64,000 bases of DNA from Bradysia coprophila. Taxonomy: Eukaryota; Arthropoda; Insecta; Diptera; Sciaridae. Each line of letters begins with the position of its first letter. Within the stretch, counting starts at the first letter, position 1. Both the position numbers and the translations under genes were made by a program. The stretch is from positions 11,977,739 to 12,041,738 of the forward strand of contig NC_050735.1 in NCBI RefSeq assembly GCF_014529535.1. Direction: 5' to 3'. Below, piece by piece: positions 48,501 through 58,700 of the stretch. Under the pieces are notes generated by a model, which worked only from the letters and a program-made list of their open reading frames with translations, made no database searches and was not told where the DNA came from.

Positions 48501-49474
48501 GTATGTACCGAACTGCACATTGTTTTCACACGCGTTCCAAGGTGGATTCAGTTGAATAAATTTCCATTTTTTATTAAAATTTTCAGTTGAACGTAGCTCG
48601 TTGAAGGCACTGGGCCTGGCACTTTCTCTACTATCAATGGTTGTGATGAGCGGAACATTCGCCATCTCAACGTATGCGTCGCATGTGTTCAAACAATCGA
48701 ATGCAGACTTCGACGCTAATATATCGGCCATAATTATGGGCACTCTGCAAAATGTTGCCATCTACGCATCATCACTGCTAATCGACTCCTGGGGACGACG
48801 AATTTTATTCGGATTATCGAGTTGTTTATCGGGCATTGCGCTGATCATTTTCGGGACATTTTCGTTTTTGAACTACAGCGGAGTGGACATGACGGCAGTG
48901 TTTTGGCTGCCGGTTACAAGTGTGTCCCTGTTCATTTTCGTGAATGGTGCTGGAATGAGACCGCTGCCGTTTGTCTATGTGGCGGAAGTGTTGCCGGATA
49001 ATGTAAGTGGTCAAGACGATGGCTTTGATTAGGTTGCCTTTATAGAGTGGATCACTTTTCTTGACGAGTTCAGACTATCGAAGAATGAAAAACCTCGACG
49101 AGGATAGTGGAACTCTAGAGTGAAAATCCGCGAAGGTTACACAAGAATTTGATAACTTCTCATCAATACATATATTGAATCGAAGTCGAGACTAGATCGA
49201 TTCGGAGAACTCAACCGACTTCGACATCTACAAAGTCAATTCTCTAATTCTTCTTCGTCTTTTCCAGATACGTAACATCGGCACCACCGTGTGTATGTTG
49301 GCTTTCATTGGCATGCAGATACTGTCCATTGGAACATTACCAATATTGATCGAAGTGATCAAATTGCATACGCTCATTTGGATGTATGCCGGAGTCTGTT
49401 TTGTGGGAGTACTGTTTGCCGTATTCGTTATGGAAGAGACAAAAGGCAAGCGTTTAAATGCATCAAAATCGTAG
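42560..49474 (+). CDS. MFS sugar transporter, Tret1-like
   Basis: Seven exons: 42560-42640, 42720-42952, 47793-47923, 48093-48285, 48356-48500, 48587-49002, 49268-49474. Sugar-porter motifs in order: CQGFNSGWLSP (TM1), GRLIDGLTMGGMFVCIPLYI-TEIS, RGRLLLTC, LPETPYALL, LIDSWGRRILFG, AGMRPLPFVYVAEVLP, and C-terminal EETKGKRL. The family carries trehalose or hexoses across the plasma membrane, and 12 TM segments are expected. Exons total 1406 nt, one short of a whole frame. The ATG-led N-terminus (MDNNLPEKTEEKA) and the downstream KYQYVAAFI are in different frames, broken near 42597-42604 in an A-run. One more base would give 468 residues. This may be a recent null allele or an assembly indel. Intron 2 (4.8 kb) carries a family 1 repeat. 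Confidence 0.85.
43147..43346. mobile_element. 200-bp MITE in transporter intron 2
   Basis: TIR TACAGTTAATGTCAACCAAA with inner arms TTTGCTTCAGCTG / CAGCTGAAGCAAA and GGTCCACTC / GAGTGGACC. Confidence 0.7.
43483..44721 (+). mobile_element. Family 1 repeat, copy C, in transporter intron 2
   Basis: Full-length, collinear with copy A: hairpin at 43483, palindrome ATTGCC-TCC-GGCAAT at 44542-44556, and end GTTAGCTATGTTTT. Confidence 0.8.
45785..45912 (+). repeat. Degenerate CGTGATAGCTGACT repeats
   Basis: About five irregular units of GTGATAGCTGACTWTCAC-GCGACTATC-type sequence lie within transporter intron 2. Confidence 0.55.
46208..46350. mobile_element. 143-bp MITE in transporter intron 2
   Basis: Arms GCACATTTAAATGTACCGTC-ATATTAT and complement, with an inner palindrome TTCTCTCATTTCTCCAT / ATGGAGAAATGAGAGAA. 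Confidence 0.7.
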
Positions 49475-49555
49475 TGTTAAAGCAGAAGTATTAGATAACC
49501 GCAAATTGCCGGTGATGAAGCGAAAGAATGTTCATAGGATTAGGTATTGAAGCTA

Positions 49556-49561
49556 AATAAA
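49556..49561 (+). terminator. Poly(A) signal of the sugar transporter
   Basis: AATAAA lies 82 nt after the stop. Confidence 0.6.
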
Positions 49562-49734
49562 TATTTTATATTGACAATAAAATAGATTAATTTTAGATTA
49601 GGGGGAATTTTTAGAATTATTTCCTGGAAATTTGTACAATAAATAACCAAACTGACCGAAAGTTTTCATGAAATCGAAGATTTTTTTTTTAAATATGGCG
49701 GAGGAGCAGTACGCTTGACTGAAGTATCGCACAA

Positions 49735-49851
49735 AGGATCTCTATTTTCAATCATAAGAGATGAATCTCCCTGGAAAATGACGACATTTTTCGTAGAAAA
49801 GTGACGTCATTTTTCCGGGAGATTCATCTACCATAATTGTAAATAGGGACC
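49735..49851. mobile_element. 117-bp MITE
   Basis: Arms GATGAATCTCCCTGGAAAAT-GACG and the complement CGTCATTTTTCCGGGAGATT-CATC, extended by CTATTTTCAAT / ATTGTAAATAG. Confidence 0.65.
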
Positions 49852-49944
49852 TAGATAACGGATTCATTTCTAGAAAATACAAAAAGGATCAAAATCTCGA
49901 AACGAAGGCCTACTGGGCTGCAATCCGGCAACGAGTAAAATATG

Positions 49945-50735
49945 TTTATTGCCTGCCCCATGCGAAAATTGACTATTACACGGCTGTTTACCCCCTGCGA
50001 AAGTGATCCATTACACTAGGGATATTTGGGGTTTATTTCAAGTTGACAGTTCTTTCAAGTAAAATTTGCCTTGCTTTCATTTTATCTTTTTTGTTGAATG
50101 AATCGATCGATCGAAAAAGAATGTAAGAAATGTCGCTAAAATAAAAAATTTTTGATAAAAATATTGATCGATGAACACAGTTATTTCAGAAAAACTTGTT
50201 ACGCAAGTAATCTGGTTACAACATACTTTTAGAAGAATTCGCAACACAGAATTGTCGGCCATATTTATTGTAACAATAATTTTGATGTTCCGAAGTAACA
50301 CTTTATGGCCACACATTTCGTTGTATTTTTCACTTGTAACACTAAATGCTTTTGCTTATTGTACAAACTTTACATTTTGTTGCAAATTTTTTTGAAAACA
50401 TTAAAAAGGACTAACAAAATAATTGCACAAACAATGCGACTTCATCGATACTAACTGCGAAAAACTATTCAATGTCAACATGTCACCAACGCAATTGTAA
50501 CTACTGTTGCGACAATACTAATGTAACACGAGTGCTGTTTTCGGGATCAATTTTTTAGGAGACGTGTAGCGTGTGAGCCGATTTCGTCAGCACACTAGAT
50601 TTGTTTGTAAACGTTTTATCGGAAGAACAGATTTATTTTTGTTTTGTTGGTGTTGGTTTATTGAGATACTGAATTTATGTAGAATTTCTGCAGAACAGCC
50701 GTGTAATAGTCAATTTTCGCATGAGCAGGCAATAA
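49945..50735. mobile_element. Inverted-repeat element, about 0.8 kb
   Basis: The left block GTTTATTGCCTGCCCCATGC-GAAAATTGACTATTACAC and its right complement ending CAGGCAATAAAC bound AT-rich sequence without a recognisable transposase. Confidence 0.6.
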
Positions 50736-50744
50736 ACCAGAATA

Positions 50745-51008
50745 CGTTGGATGCTGCGACGTAATTCATTGCTCTCGGACATAATTTTGTAGAACTCGCA
50801 AACTCACTCGTGTTTTTGAGCAACAAGCTTCGGTAACTGTTTTCTCGACAAGTGTAGTTGCATACCTCGCCTTCGGCTCGGATAAGCAAACTCTACAATT
50901 GCCTCGAAAACAGTTACCGAAGCTTGTTGCTCAAAAACTTACTCGTGAGTTTGCTCGTATCACAAAATTGTGTCCTTGTGTAATGAATTACTTTCGCAGC
51001 ATCCAACG
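50745..51008. mobile_element. Foldback MITE with CTCGCCTTCGGCTCG centre
   Basis: Arms of about 120 bp (CGTTGGATGCTGCGA...AACAGTTACCGAAGC and complement) face each other around CCTCGCCTTCGGCTCG near 50866. Confidence 0.75.
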
Positions 51009-51232
51009 TTCACTATTCACTATTGTTGACCAAGTGAAAAACAAATTTTGAGAGCCCTGTTTATGGCCCGAAACCCGTAACCCGAAACAATGTAATTTCC
51101 TTCGTTTTTCCCAGAGCCAGAGGTATACAACATTCTTCACAAAAAATGCTATCGAAGTTTCAGCAGAGTAGATAAAATGACTATTTTCACATCTACCTTG
51201 TGAAAAAGCATCTGTCACTTGGTGGCATAAAT

Positions 51233-51340
51233 TAAATAGCCTCAATACAAACAACACACACTCTACGGAAAAATTAAGCAAAATTTCGACTCTGCCGCTA
51301 TTATCCGTAGAGTGTGTGTTGTTTGTATTGAGGCTATTTA
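51233..51340. repeat. Perfect 37-bp hairpin upstream of the MATH gene
   Basis: The left arm starts TAAATAGCCTCAATACAAAC and ends CTCTACGGA. The right arm ending GGCTATTTA is its exact complement, with about 34 nt of loop. It lies 300 bp before the MATH gene's ATG. Confidence 0.8.
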
Positions 51341-51639
51341 GTAAAATCTATCGTCATTTATTGTTTATAGGTATTGACCGGTGCTACAAAGTGAGAGGTG
51401 TGTATTTTTTCTCCTTTTCTAATCATTTTGTTTACAATCATACTATGGGTCGGTATCGATTGCGATAAAAGTTTGTAATGCTTGAAATGACGCGAACATC
51501 CGTCGTAAAACATGATAATGATAATGAAGATTTTAGATACGGCACTCTTATTGTGATTGTTGATCAATGAACAGCTGTTGTCGAATCATTTTATTTCGAA
51601 TCAAACAAATAACGAAACTTAGAATAAAACTTATTAGAA

Positions 51640-53566
51640 ATGAGCAAAGAATTCAAAAATGTGGGTCCAGCGGTTAATAGTGAAACTATTGAAGGCAACG
51701 TAACAGCCAGTTCAACTAATATTTTTCTGTAAGTTTCTTTGTTTGATGAAATTGTGCCAGATTACACCGTAATACATAACTTCGTTAGCTTAAAGAGCTT
51801 TGGGATTTGAGCTTTAGGTTGAACCTTTTTGAAGTGGAACCCAATAGTAGCTTAAAGCTCTCCACAACTCCGTAAAGCTAACGATACTATGCGATACGTT
51901 GTTTTAGTATAACATCGCAACGTAATAATATAATTCAGAACTGAACGAATAACTACAGAAACTTCCATTCCTGGCTCGGATGGTTGTTCCAATCACCAGA
52001 ACAGGAAGAAACAAGAGTAGTGCAAGAGCACCAATTAGAAGCAAGTATAGAAGAGACAATAAATCAATCAAATGCGATTTTTCTAATCTAAACAAAACCA
52101 TTCGCTCACTTAATAAAACAGGCTCACCTCTCATAAGCGTCTCATTCGAGTGGCAAATTGAAAATTTCAAAATATGTCGGTTAAAGCCCTGCGAAAAATT
52201 GTTGTCGCCCATGTTTCACGTAAAGCATCGACGAAGGGAATCGGATTGGCAATTGGTTATTTATCCAAATGGTGATTCGAAATTCTTGTCAATTTTTCTG
52301 CTACTGGAACGATCGAAACAACAAGTCGAAATGGCGTGCAAATTTACAATTTCATTGAATGAGGCAATTGAGGAACGTTTCACTAAAACACTTGCCGATG
52401 GCTCATCTGAGGGAAATTCGAAATTCATCTTAGCCAGTCATCCTCAGATTCAAACCAAAGATTTATATGTGAAATGTAAATTGGATTTACTTGCGTCGGA
52501 TTTCAAATCTGGTACTTCAGTAAATGAAGAAAATTTTGAATCAGATCAAATCGCTGGCTGTCACCATCCTATCCGGAGAGTGCAACAACACATTTACATG
52601 GAATTTCTATAACTTCCAAAAGGACGTAGATCCTGCCACATATAAGACTCAATTCGAAACCCTATTCGAAGGCATAAAGCTTAAGTGGCAACTCAAACTG
52701 GTTTACATTGGTAATCGAAATGACGTCAATCCAGCGCTTCAACTTTTGTCTTACCACAAAATTAATGAGATTCCTCCGTTCACGGTAACATTCACCATGA
52801 TTGACAGTGAAAGGACGGTGATCAGAACCAGGTCATTAGAACCGCAAGACTTTTCGATGAACAGCAGAGCCGAACCAACGGGATTTGTTAGAAGAGAAGA
52901 GTTGTACGATGCCAAGAATTTCTCGATCACCTGTGTACTGCGTTGTCCTGTTAACTATGTTACTGCGAAAGGATATCCGAGCTCATTAAGATCGAAATTC
53001 GATCGGAATGCAATTGACAACTGGTAAGTCCTTCTGCCCTAGTGTCTAATTGTTGTAGTTCTGTATCGCCTCTATTCGGAACCCAATTCAGCAGTGTTGG
53101 CTCATCAATGTCGATGGCGAATTTGTCATTCAAACCAGTAATTTAAACTGTTATATGGACAATCAAGAATGCCAAGAAATGTAGCTGCAGAGATATTGAA
53201 TCACCGGACATGTTTCTGGAGCAACCAGAGTCGCATTGGAGAATTGTAATGCGTCACACCGTTGATAGCATGAGAAATGACATAAGAGTGCAGAAGATAA
53301 TAAAAATCGTCACAAAGGTAGAGAGCAGAGCGTCGTTCAATCCAAAAATGACTTTTCAAATTGGTATTGGTGACCAATATTTTGGTAGGACTAATGAGCC
53401 TAGCTGTTCGTGGCTGAAACCATTCGTCTTGCGTTTAAATGTTCCATTCATTGTTAACAATGATTGGACGATTTGTTGCAAATTTAATTTGATGATGGAC
53501 ACCTGCTTGCCGAATGACACTGTTCCCATTGGATGCCATCAGCATATTACAACCGTTTTGGATTGA
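51640..53566 (+). pseudogene. MATH-domain repeat gene with several frame breaks
   Basis: Exon 1 (51640-51728, MSKEFKNVGPAVNSETIEGN) joins a second exon starting at 51959 with NFHSWLGWLFQSPEQEETRV. That frame stops near 52088. From about 52130 a MATH (TRAF-like) domain is read one frame back: SVSFEWQIENFKI, SDWQLVIYPNGDSKFLSIFL. Near 52530 the frame moves again to IKSLAVTILSGE, NTFTWNFYNF, a second MATH unit ending at a GTAAGT donor at 53026. After the next acceptor a short piece WLINVDGEFVIQTSN switches frame near 53150 to VIWTIKNAKK...HWRIVM, a third MATH unit ending at 53566. MATH domains bind peptides in ubiquitin-ligase adaptors and TRAF signalling. No BTB domain is present. Three frame changes without introns suggest a pseudogene or assembly indels. 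A poly(A) signal lies at 53619-53624. Confidence 0.6.
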
Positions 53567-53731
53567 TAATGTTCGTTAATTTCCTTATGGTTATAGGATG
53601 AAGAATACTGCAAAATGGAATAAATCCTCTATTCTCATGAACAGCCTCATAAATGATCGACTTCTCAATTCTTTCTAGATACACGAGATGGCGCTAAAGT
53701 ATGTATATGAAAACCATACGTGTGAGAAAAA

Positions 53732-53775
53732 TACAAGGCTGTAAACTTGCGTGACCTCCCCAAAGTTTACAGCCT
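53732..53775. mobile_element. 44-bp CAAGGCTGTA mini-element
   Basis: It consists almost only of the two family ends (CAAGGCTGTAAACTT...AAAGTTTACAGCCTTG). It is flanked by exact AGAAAAATA on both sides (53723-53731, 53776-53784). Confidence 0.85.
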
Positions 53776-53799
53776 TGAGAAAAATACATAGACTGTTAT

Positions 53800-53985
53800 G
53801 ATCAGAGCGAGAGAACCGAAGACTAGTTTATAATTTGCCGTGGGGTACTTGTCAAAAAATTGCTTTCACTTTCAACATGTTACGTTGAGAGCGAGAGGAC
53901 CGAAGACCAGTCTATTATAAGTTGTCTTGGGGTACTTGTCAAAATATTTGTTTCTCTTTCATCATAACACTATACGGTGTTTAAG
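53800..53985 (+). repeat. Direct repeat, two units of about 90 bp
   Basis: GAGCGAGAGAACCGAAGACT...GGGGTACTTGTCAAAA occurs twice in a row with small differences. A third GAGCGAGA starts at about 53990. Confidence 0.65.
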
Positions 53986-54001
53986 TAGAGCGAGATGGAA
54001 A

Positions 54002-54062
54002 ATCAACTCGGGGTCTGCTGTCATCGATAATACAAAAGAATCTGACAGCAGACCCCGAGATG
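54002..54062. repeat. 17-bp hairpin
   Basis: CTCGGGGTCTGCTGTCA and its exact complement TGACAGCAGACCCCGAG are separated by about 20 nt. Confidence 0.7.
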
Positions 54063-54641
54063 GAACAATAGATTGCCATTTCGCCATCTCTCTCACTAAA
54101 ACACTCTATATATTAGGCAAGGAGTGAGCCGAGAGATAACATATTGCCGCTTCTAGATGAATTTTGGTGCGTTTAACTCGATTTCTTTCATGCCGTAAGT
54201 GCTCCTTTTATTTTAAAACGTAACGAAAGAACTACAAAGAACTACATGGGTATCGACAATTCCGATCAAATTTCTAAAAACAGTGGAAAGTCAAAAATAT
54301 AGGACCGCCATTTTGTAATTTTCTTTCGAGCGACTGTACGTTTCGAAGCTTAGACGAACTTATAAAAAGATTAGTGCATTTTAGAGACATACCGTTGAAC
54401 AATTTTTCGGTTAGAACAATGTTTTACGTCGATTAAAAATAACTTCAAAAAACTTCAATCTCCCATTGTCAAATTACTGTCAAATTTCATCCATAGAGAC
54501 ATAACCTCATCAGTATTTGTATGAAAACGGCCAGTCAAGTTTCGTGTAGAGTTTGTTGTCAGTTTTCACACTTCATTTCAAATTTCGGTTACTTTCAAAA
54601 CAATCAAGCAAAAAACCAAATGCTAAATTTCCATTCACGAC
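54063..54641. other. Intergenic, nothing supported
   Basis: 3' side of TSR2. No gene or repeat recognised. Confidence 0.4.
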
Positions 54642-54645
54642 TTTA

Positions 54646-55310
54646 TTATCTCCTTTTCGATGTAACCGTCGTCCATCCGTCCTCATCAGTGATCGGCGCA
54701 TTTGTTCTGCTCGCACCCTGAACATCCGTGTCGGTACAGACTTCCATTTCCTCATCTTCATCATCACTGCTACCCGAATCCGAGTCTTTTTTGTATTCTA
54801 ACTTGAAATTCGGATTCAACCACTGTGTCTGGCATTGTGGCATAGCTGAGACTTCTGTTCGGACGGTATCGTATTGTTTAGCTAGGATCATCTTCAGATA
54901 TGTGACGAGCATGGACGATATTTCTGGTGAAAAGACAATTTCGATCGATGAGGTAGCTTAAACGAAAGCAAAATCAGGTGACAACATACCGGCAGGCGAG
55001 TTATCTTCACAAATGGTGTCAAATTCTTCGTCCATAATATCTTCTAAAACCTCCTGTATCTCCGACTGTGTGACATTGTCGTTGCCAATGCAATACTCGT
55101 ACACATAATTCATTGATTCGACGGCAGTCTGAAGTGAGTTTAAATTGTGGAGTTCAAGTAAAACTTGGTCGCTACACAAAAAGAATTTTTGTTTACCTGC
55201 TGACCGGTCTTTCCACCCATGCCATGTTCCACAGCTAATTTAAGTGCGGTCCATCGCAAGAATATATTCTCAACGACTTCCTTGAAGATTTTTTTGTCGT
55301 TGTCTTCCAT
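54646..55310 (-). CDS. TSR2: Pre-rRNA-processing protein TSR2
   Basis: Three exons on the minus strand: 55310-55197, 55128-54990, 54923-54646 (531 nt, 176 residues). The N-terminal domain is typical: IFLRWTALKLAVEHGMGGK, then VLEDIMDEEFDTICEDNS. A Ser/acidic stretch (DSGSSDDEDEEMEV) and the terminal DGWTTVTSKRR complete the family layout. TSR2 is a chaperone that binds eS26 and delivers it to the small ribosomal subunit. The introns are 68 and 66 nt. The stop codon overlaps an AATAAA at 54642-54647. The gene faces su(f) across 393 bp. Confidence 0.9.
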
Positions 55311-55703
55311 TGCTTACCAAAAAAATTGTAATTTAAAAATCACTCAGCTAGCACACCACGGTGTATTGTTATTCTCGTCCGTCTCCCCACGATGTTTTTT
55401 GACATTTGCGAAAAATAGTGTGTTAAAATGACAGTTAGTGGGATCTGGTTCCATTTTGTTTGTGTTTGATTCGAGTGATTGATGCATAGATGGCGCTGTC
55501 ACTGCTTCGCCGCCACAATAATGTTGTCATTAATTTGACATTTCACAAAATAAAAATACGAAACACGCGTCGATTGCTTGCCGGTCAAATAAAATTCAAT
55601 TTAATCGAAAAAGGAACGCAAAATTCCACAAACTAATAAATAATCGACCGACAACAAAAACTGAGAGGGCACTCAGAAGAACCTCATCGAGACCGGTCAC
55701 AAA
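55311..55703. promoter_or_regulatory. Divergent TSR2 / su(f) intergenic region
   Basis: The 393 bp between two start codons must hold both 5' UTRs and both promoters. No TATA box is placed with confidence. ATAGATGGCGCTGTCACTG at about 55487 is a motif of CTCF-like or YY1-like form. Confidence 0.5.
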
Positions 55704-58700
55704 ATGTTTATCAACGAACAAGTGAAAATTGACATTGTAAGTAAAAATGACGTCCCACTAGTGCCATATTTGCGATCAGTTTAAATGTAAACAATTCCAC
55801 AGGAATGGGGCCATGAGCGACTGGTACGGGCCCAACAAACCGTTGAAATTCGTCCGTACGATGTGGAAGCTTGGTCAGTATTATTGCGCGAGGCTCAAAG
55901 CCGTCACGTCAATGAAGTTCGTTCACTGTACGAGTCAATTGTTTGTGTATTTCCGACTACGGCCAGATATTGGAAAATTTTCATTGAACAGGAGGTAAGT
56001 CGATTAACGGATTTTGCGGCTGAATTGGATCTTATACAAAGAAAAATTTACATTTCAGATGAAAGCTCGCAATTACGAGAGAGTAGAGAAGGTAAGAGAT
56101 TTCTTTTCATTTGACACAATTTCTTGCATTGCATCGTATAGTGTCATGGGACTTTTGGAAATTCTAAATTATGAAAAACATAATTCGTTTTTCAGCTGTT
56201 CCAGCGTAGTCTCGTTAAAATTCTTAATATTGACTTGTGGAAATTGTACCTGACATACGTGAAAGAAACAAAGGCTGGTCTCAGCACACACAAGTAAGTG
56301 TCCTTAATAGTACACACATTTTTACATTGGAAGCTGATTGGTTAGGTTTACGGTTTCCAACAACGGGGCTAACTCTGGGATTAAATGCACTAAATAGATT
56401 TATTGGAATAAATTGTAGTGCGACACGCTAATCCCCATACGATTTAGTCCAAGAAGTGCAGCTCCCCTAAGTTTAATTTTGAAGTTAAATACTGCTGTTT
56501 GAATCGTCAAGTCTCGAAATTTGTCGGGTCTCGAAGATTCGTCGAGTCTCGAAGATTCGTCGGGTCTCGAAGATTCGTCGGGTCTCGAAGATTCGTCGGG
56601 TCTCGAAGATTCGTCGGATCTTGAGGATTCGTCGGGTCTCGAGGATTCGTTGGGTCTCGATGATTCGTCGTGTCTCAAAGATTCGTCGAGCCAAAAACCG
56701 TTTAGAAAGCTTAGATCTGCCGGTCCACATTCCCCATTGCACAGTTGACCAACTTTAACAAAACGTCACTCTTCCAGAGAAAAGCTAGCCCAAGCCTACG
56801 ATTTTGCATTGGAAAAAGTCGGTATGGATCTGCACGCATTTTCCATTTGGAACGATTACATTTCATTTCTGAAGAGTGTTGACGCCACCGGCAGTTATGC
56901 TGAAAATCAGAAGATAACGGCTGTGCGAAAGGTAATAACCCGTTATACAGCAACTTGTTCCTGACTAAATTCTGACGAATTCGTCAATCCGCGTTCTCAG
57001 GTCTATCAGAAAGCGGTCGTGACGCCAATCATTGGCATCGAGGTGTTGTGGAAGGAGTACATTCTTTTCGAGCAAAACATCAATCCGATCATATCCGAAA
57101 AGATGAGTTTGGAACGGTCCAGGGATTACATGAACGCCCGACGTGTGGCCAAGGAATTGGAAATCGTGACCAAAGGTCTCAATCGCAATCTACCGGCCAT
57201 TCCGCCGACACTAACCAAGGAAGAAATGAAGCAGGTGAATTTCAAAAAAATTTCAATTTCAGAGTGCAGATGGTTGACCCATTCCTTGCATATTGCAGGT
57301 GGAACTGTGGAAAAAGTACATCGGTTTCGAAAAGTCGAATCCACTACGCAGTGAAGATACGGCATTGGTGACGCGACGCGTTATGTTCGCAACGGAACAG
57401 TGTCTGCTGGTGTTGACACATCATCCGGCCGTGTGGCATCAAGCCGCCCAATATTTGGACCAAAGTTCTAAATTGCTTACGGAAAAAGGCGTGCGTATTT
57501 TACATTCATTTCTTGTCACCACCATAATAGGCGTCGTTCGAACGACACGGCTGAGTTTGAGTGTGAAAACTTGCTGGTGGAAATTATCTTTGAATAAATC
57601 CAAATTTAGTTCAAATTTCCGATTATTTCATTGATAAACGATTACAGTGTGATGAATGTGACGTTTTCCGGTGTGAATTCCGATCGAACGTGTGTTTTCG
57701 GGCACAATGATTCGCGTGGTAATTTTTGGCCGATTGTAGAAATTCGAGACATTGTTCGTTAGTCAGTTACAATACGGCACACAAGTGAAATGAAAATTCG
57801 ATAAAAATGCATGAACGTTCAGTCAGGTTATTAAACGAGTCTTAAGCAATTGACAATTACGCAATGATTCTAAGTCGATTCAAGATTGACCATTTTCGAA
57901 ATAAACCCAGAGTTCATGGGCTTTATCAACCCACATCGGGACGCGGATGGAGGTTGATGTAATATTGTCCGATTTCGCAAGGTAAAAACAATTGTTCTAC
58001 CACTTTTAAGTGTAGCCTAGTGTCTATCTCAGCCGTCACACATCGTAGAAAATTCAAATTGGTGTGAAAACGAAGAAATTGGAACAAATTGGAATGCGAT
58101 CGAATGATTGAGATACACAGAGACCAGCCCTGACACTTCTAACGCTCGAGAATAAAAGTCGTAGAACAAATGGTTTTCACATAGCCTTTGACAATAGCAT
58201 GCACCGAAGCTCTGGCTTTGATATAAAAATTTCTGGGCAGCCAGGGCCTATTATTGGAATTTTTATTGCTGAAATTAGTGACAATTGCCAAAATTTACTC
58301 ATATTTAACGAAAATCCACAGAAATTTAACGAAAATTTACCCAAATTTAACGAAAATTTACCCAAATTTAACGAAAATTTACCCAAATTTAACGAAAATT
58401 TACCCAAATTTAACGAAAATTTACCCAAATTTAACGAAAATTTACCCAAATTTAACGAAAGTTTATCGAAAATTAACCCAATTTTAACGAAAGTTTATCG
58501 AAAATTTAACGAAAAGGTGTATCTGTAAATATTGTTAAGTTCAGCAAATTTTTGTTAAATTTAGGTTATTAAATACGGTCTAAATTTTGTCAGGATCATT
58601 ATGTTTCGTCATAAACGGACTTCTTCCGGAGATTTTTTTTTTAAATAATTGACACCATCTGTCGTTGGTTTTAATGTCCGTGGCCGGATGTCCACGCATT

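Noticed and set aside
56400-56748. SGLEDS-type and DESSRP-type repeat proteins
   Set aside because: An 18-bp minisatellite in a su(f) intron stays open in several frames by arithmetic alone.
58177-58528. KFNENLP-type repeat proteins
   Set aside because: A 21-bp minisatellite inside su(f) intron 7; no start, splice or conservation support.
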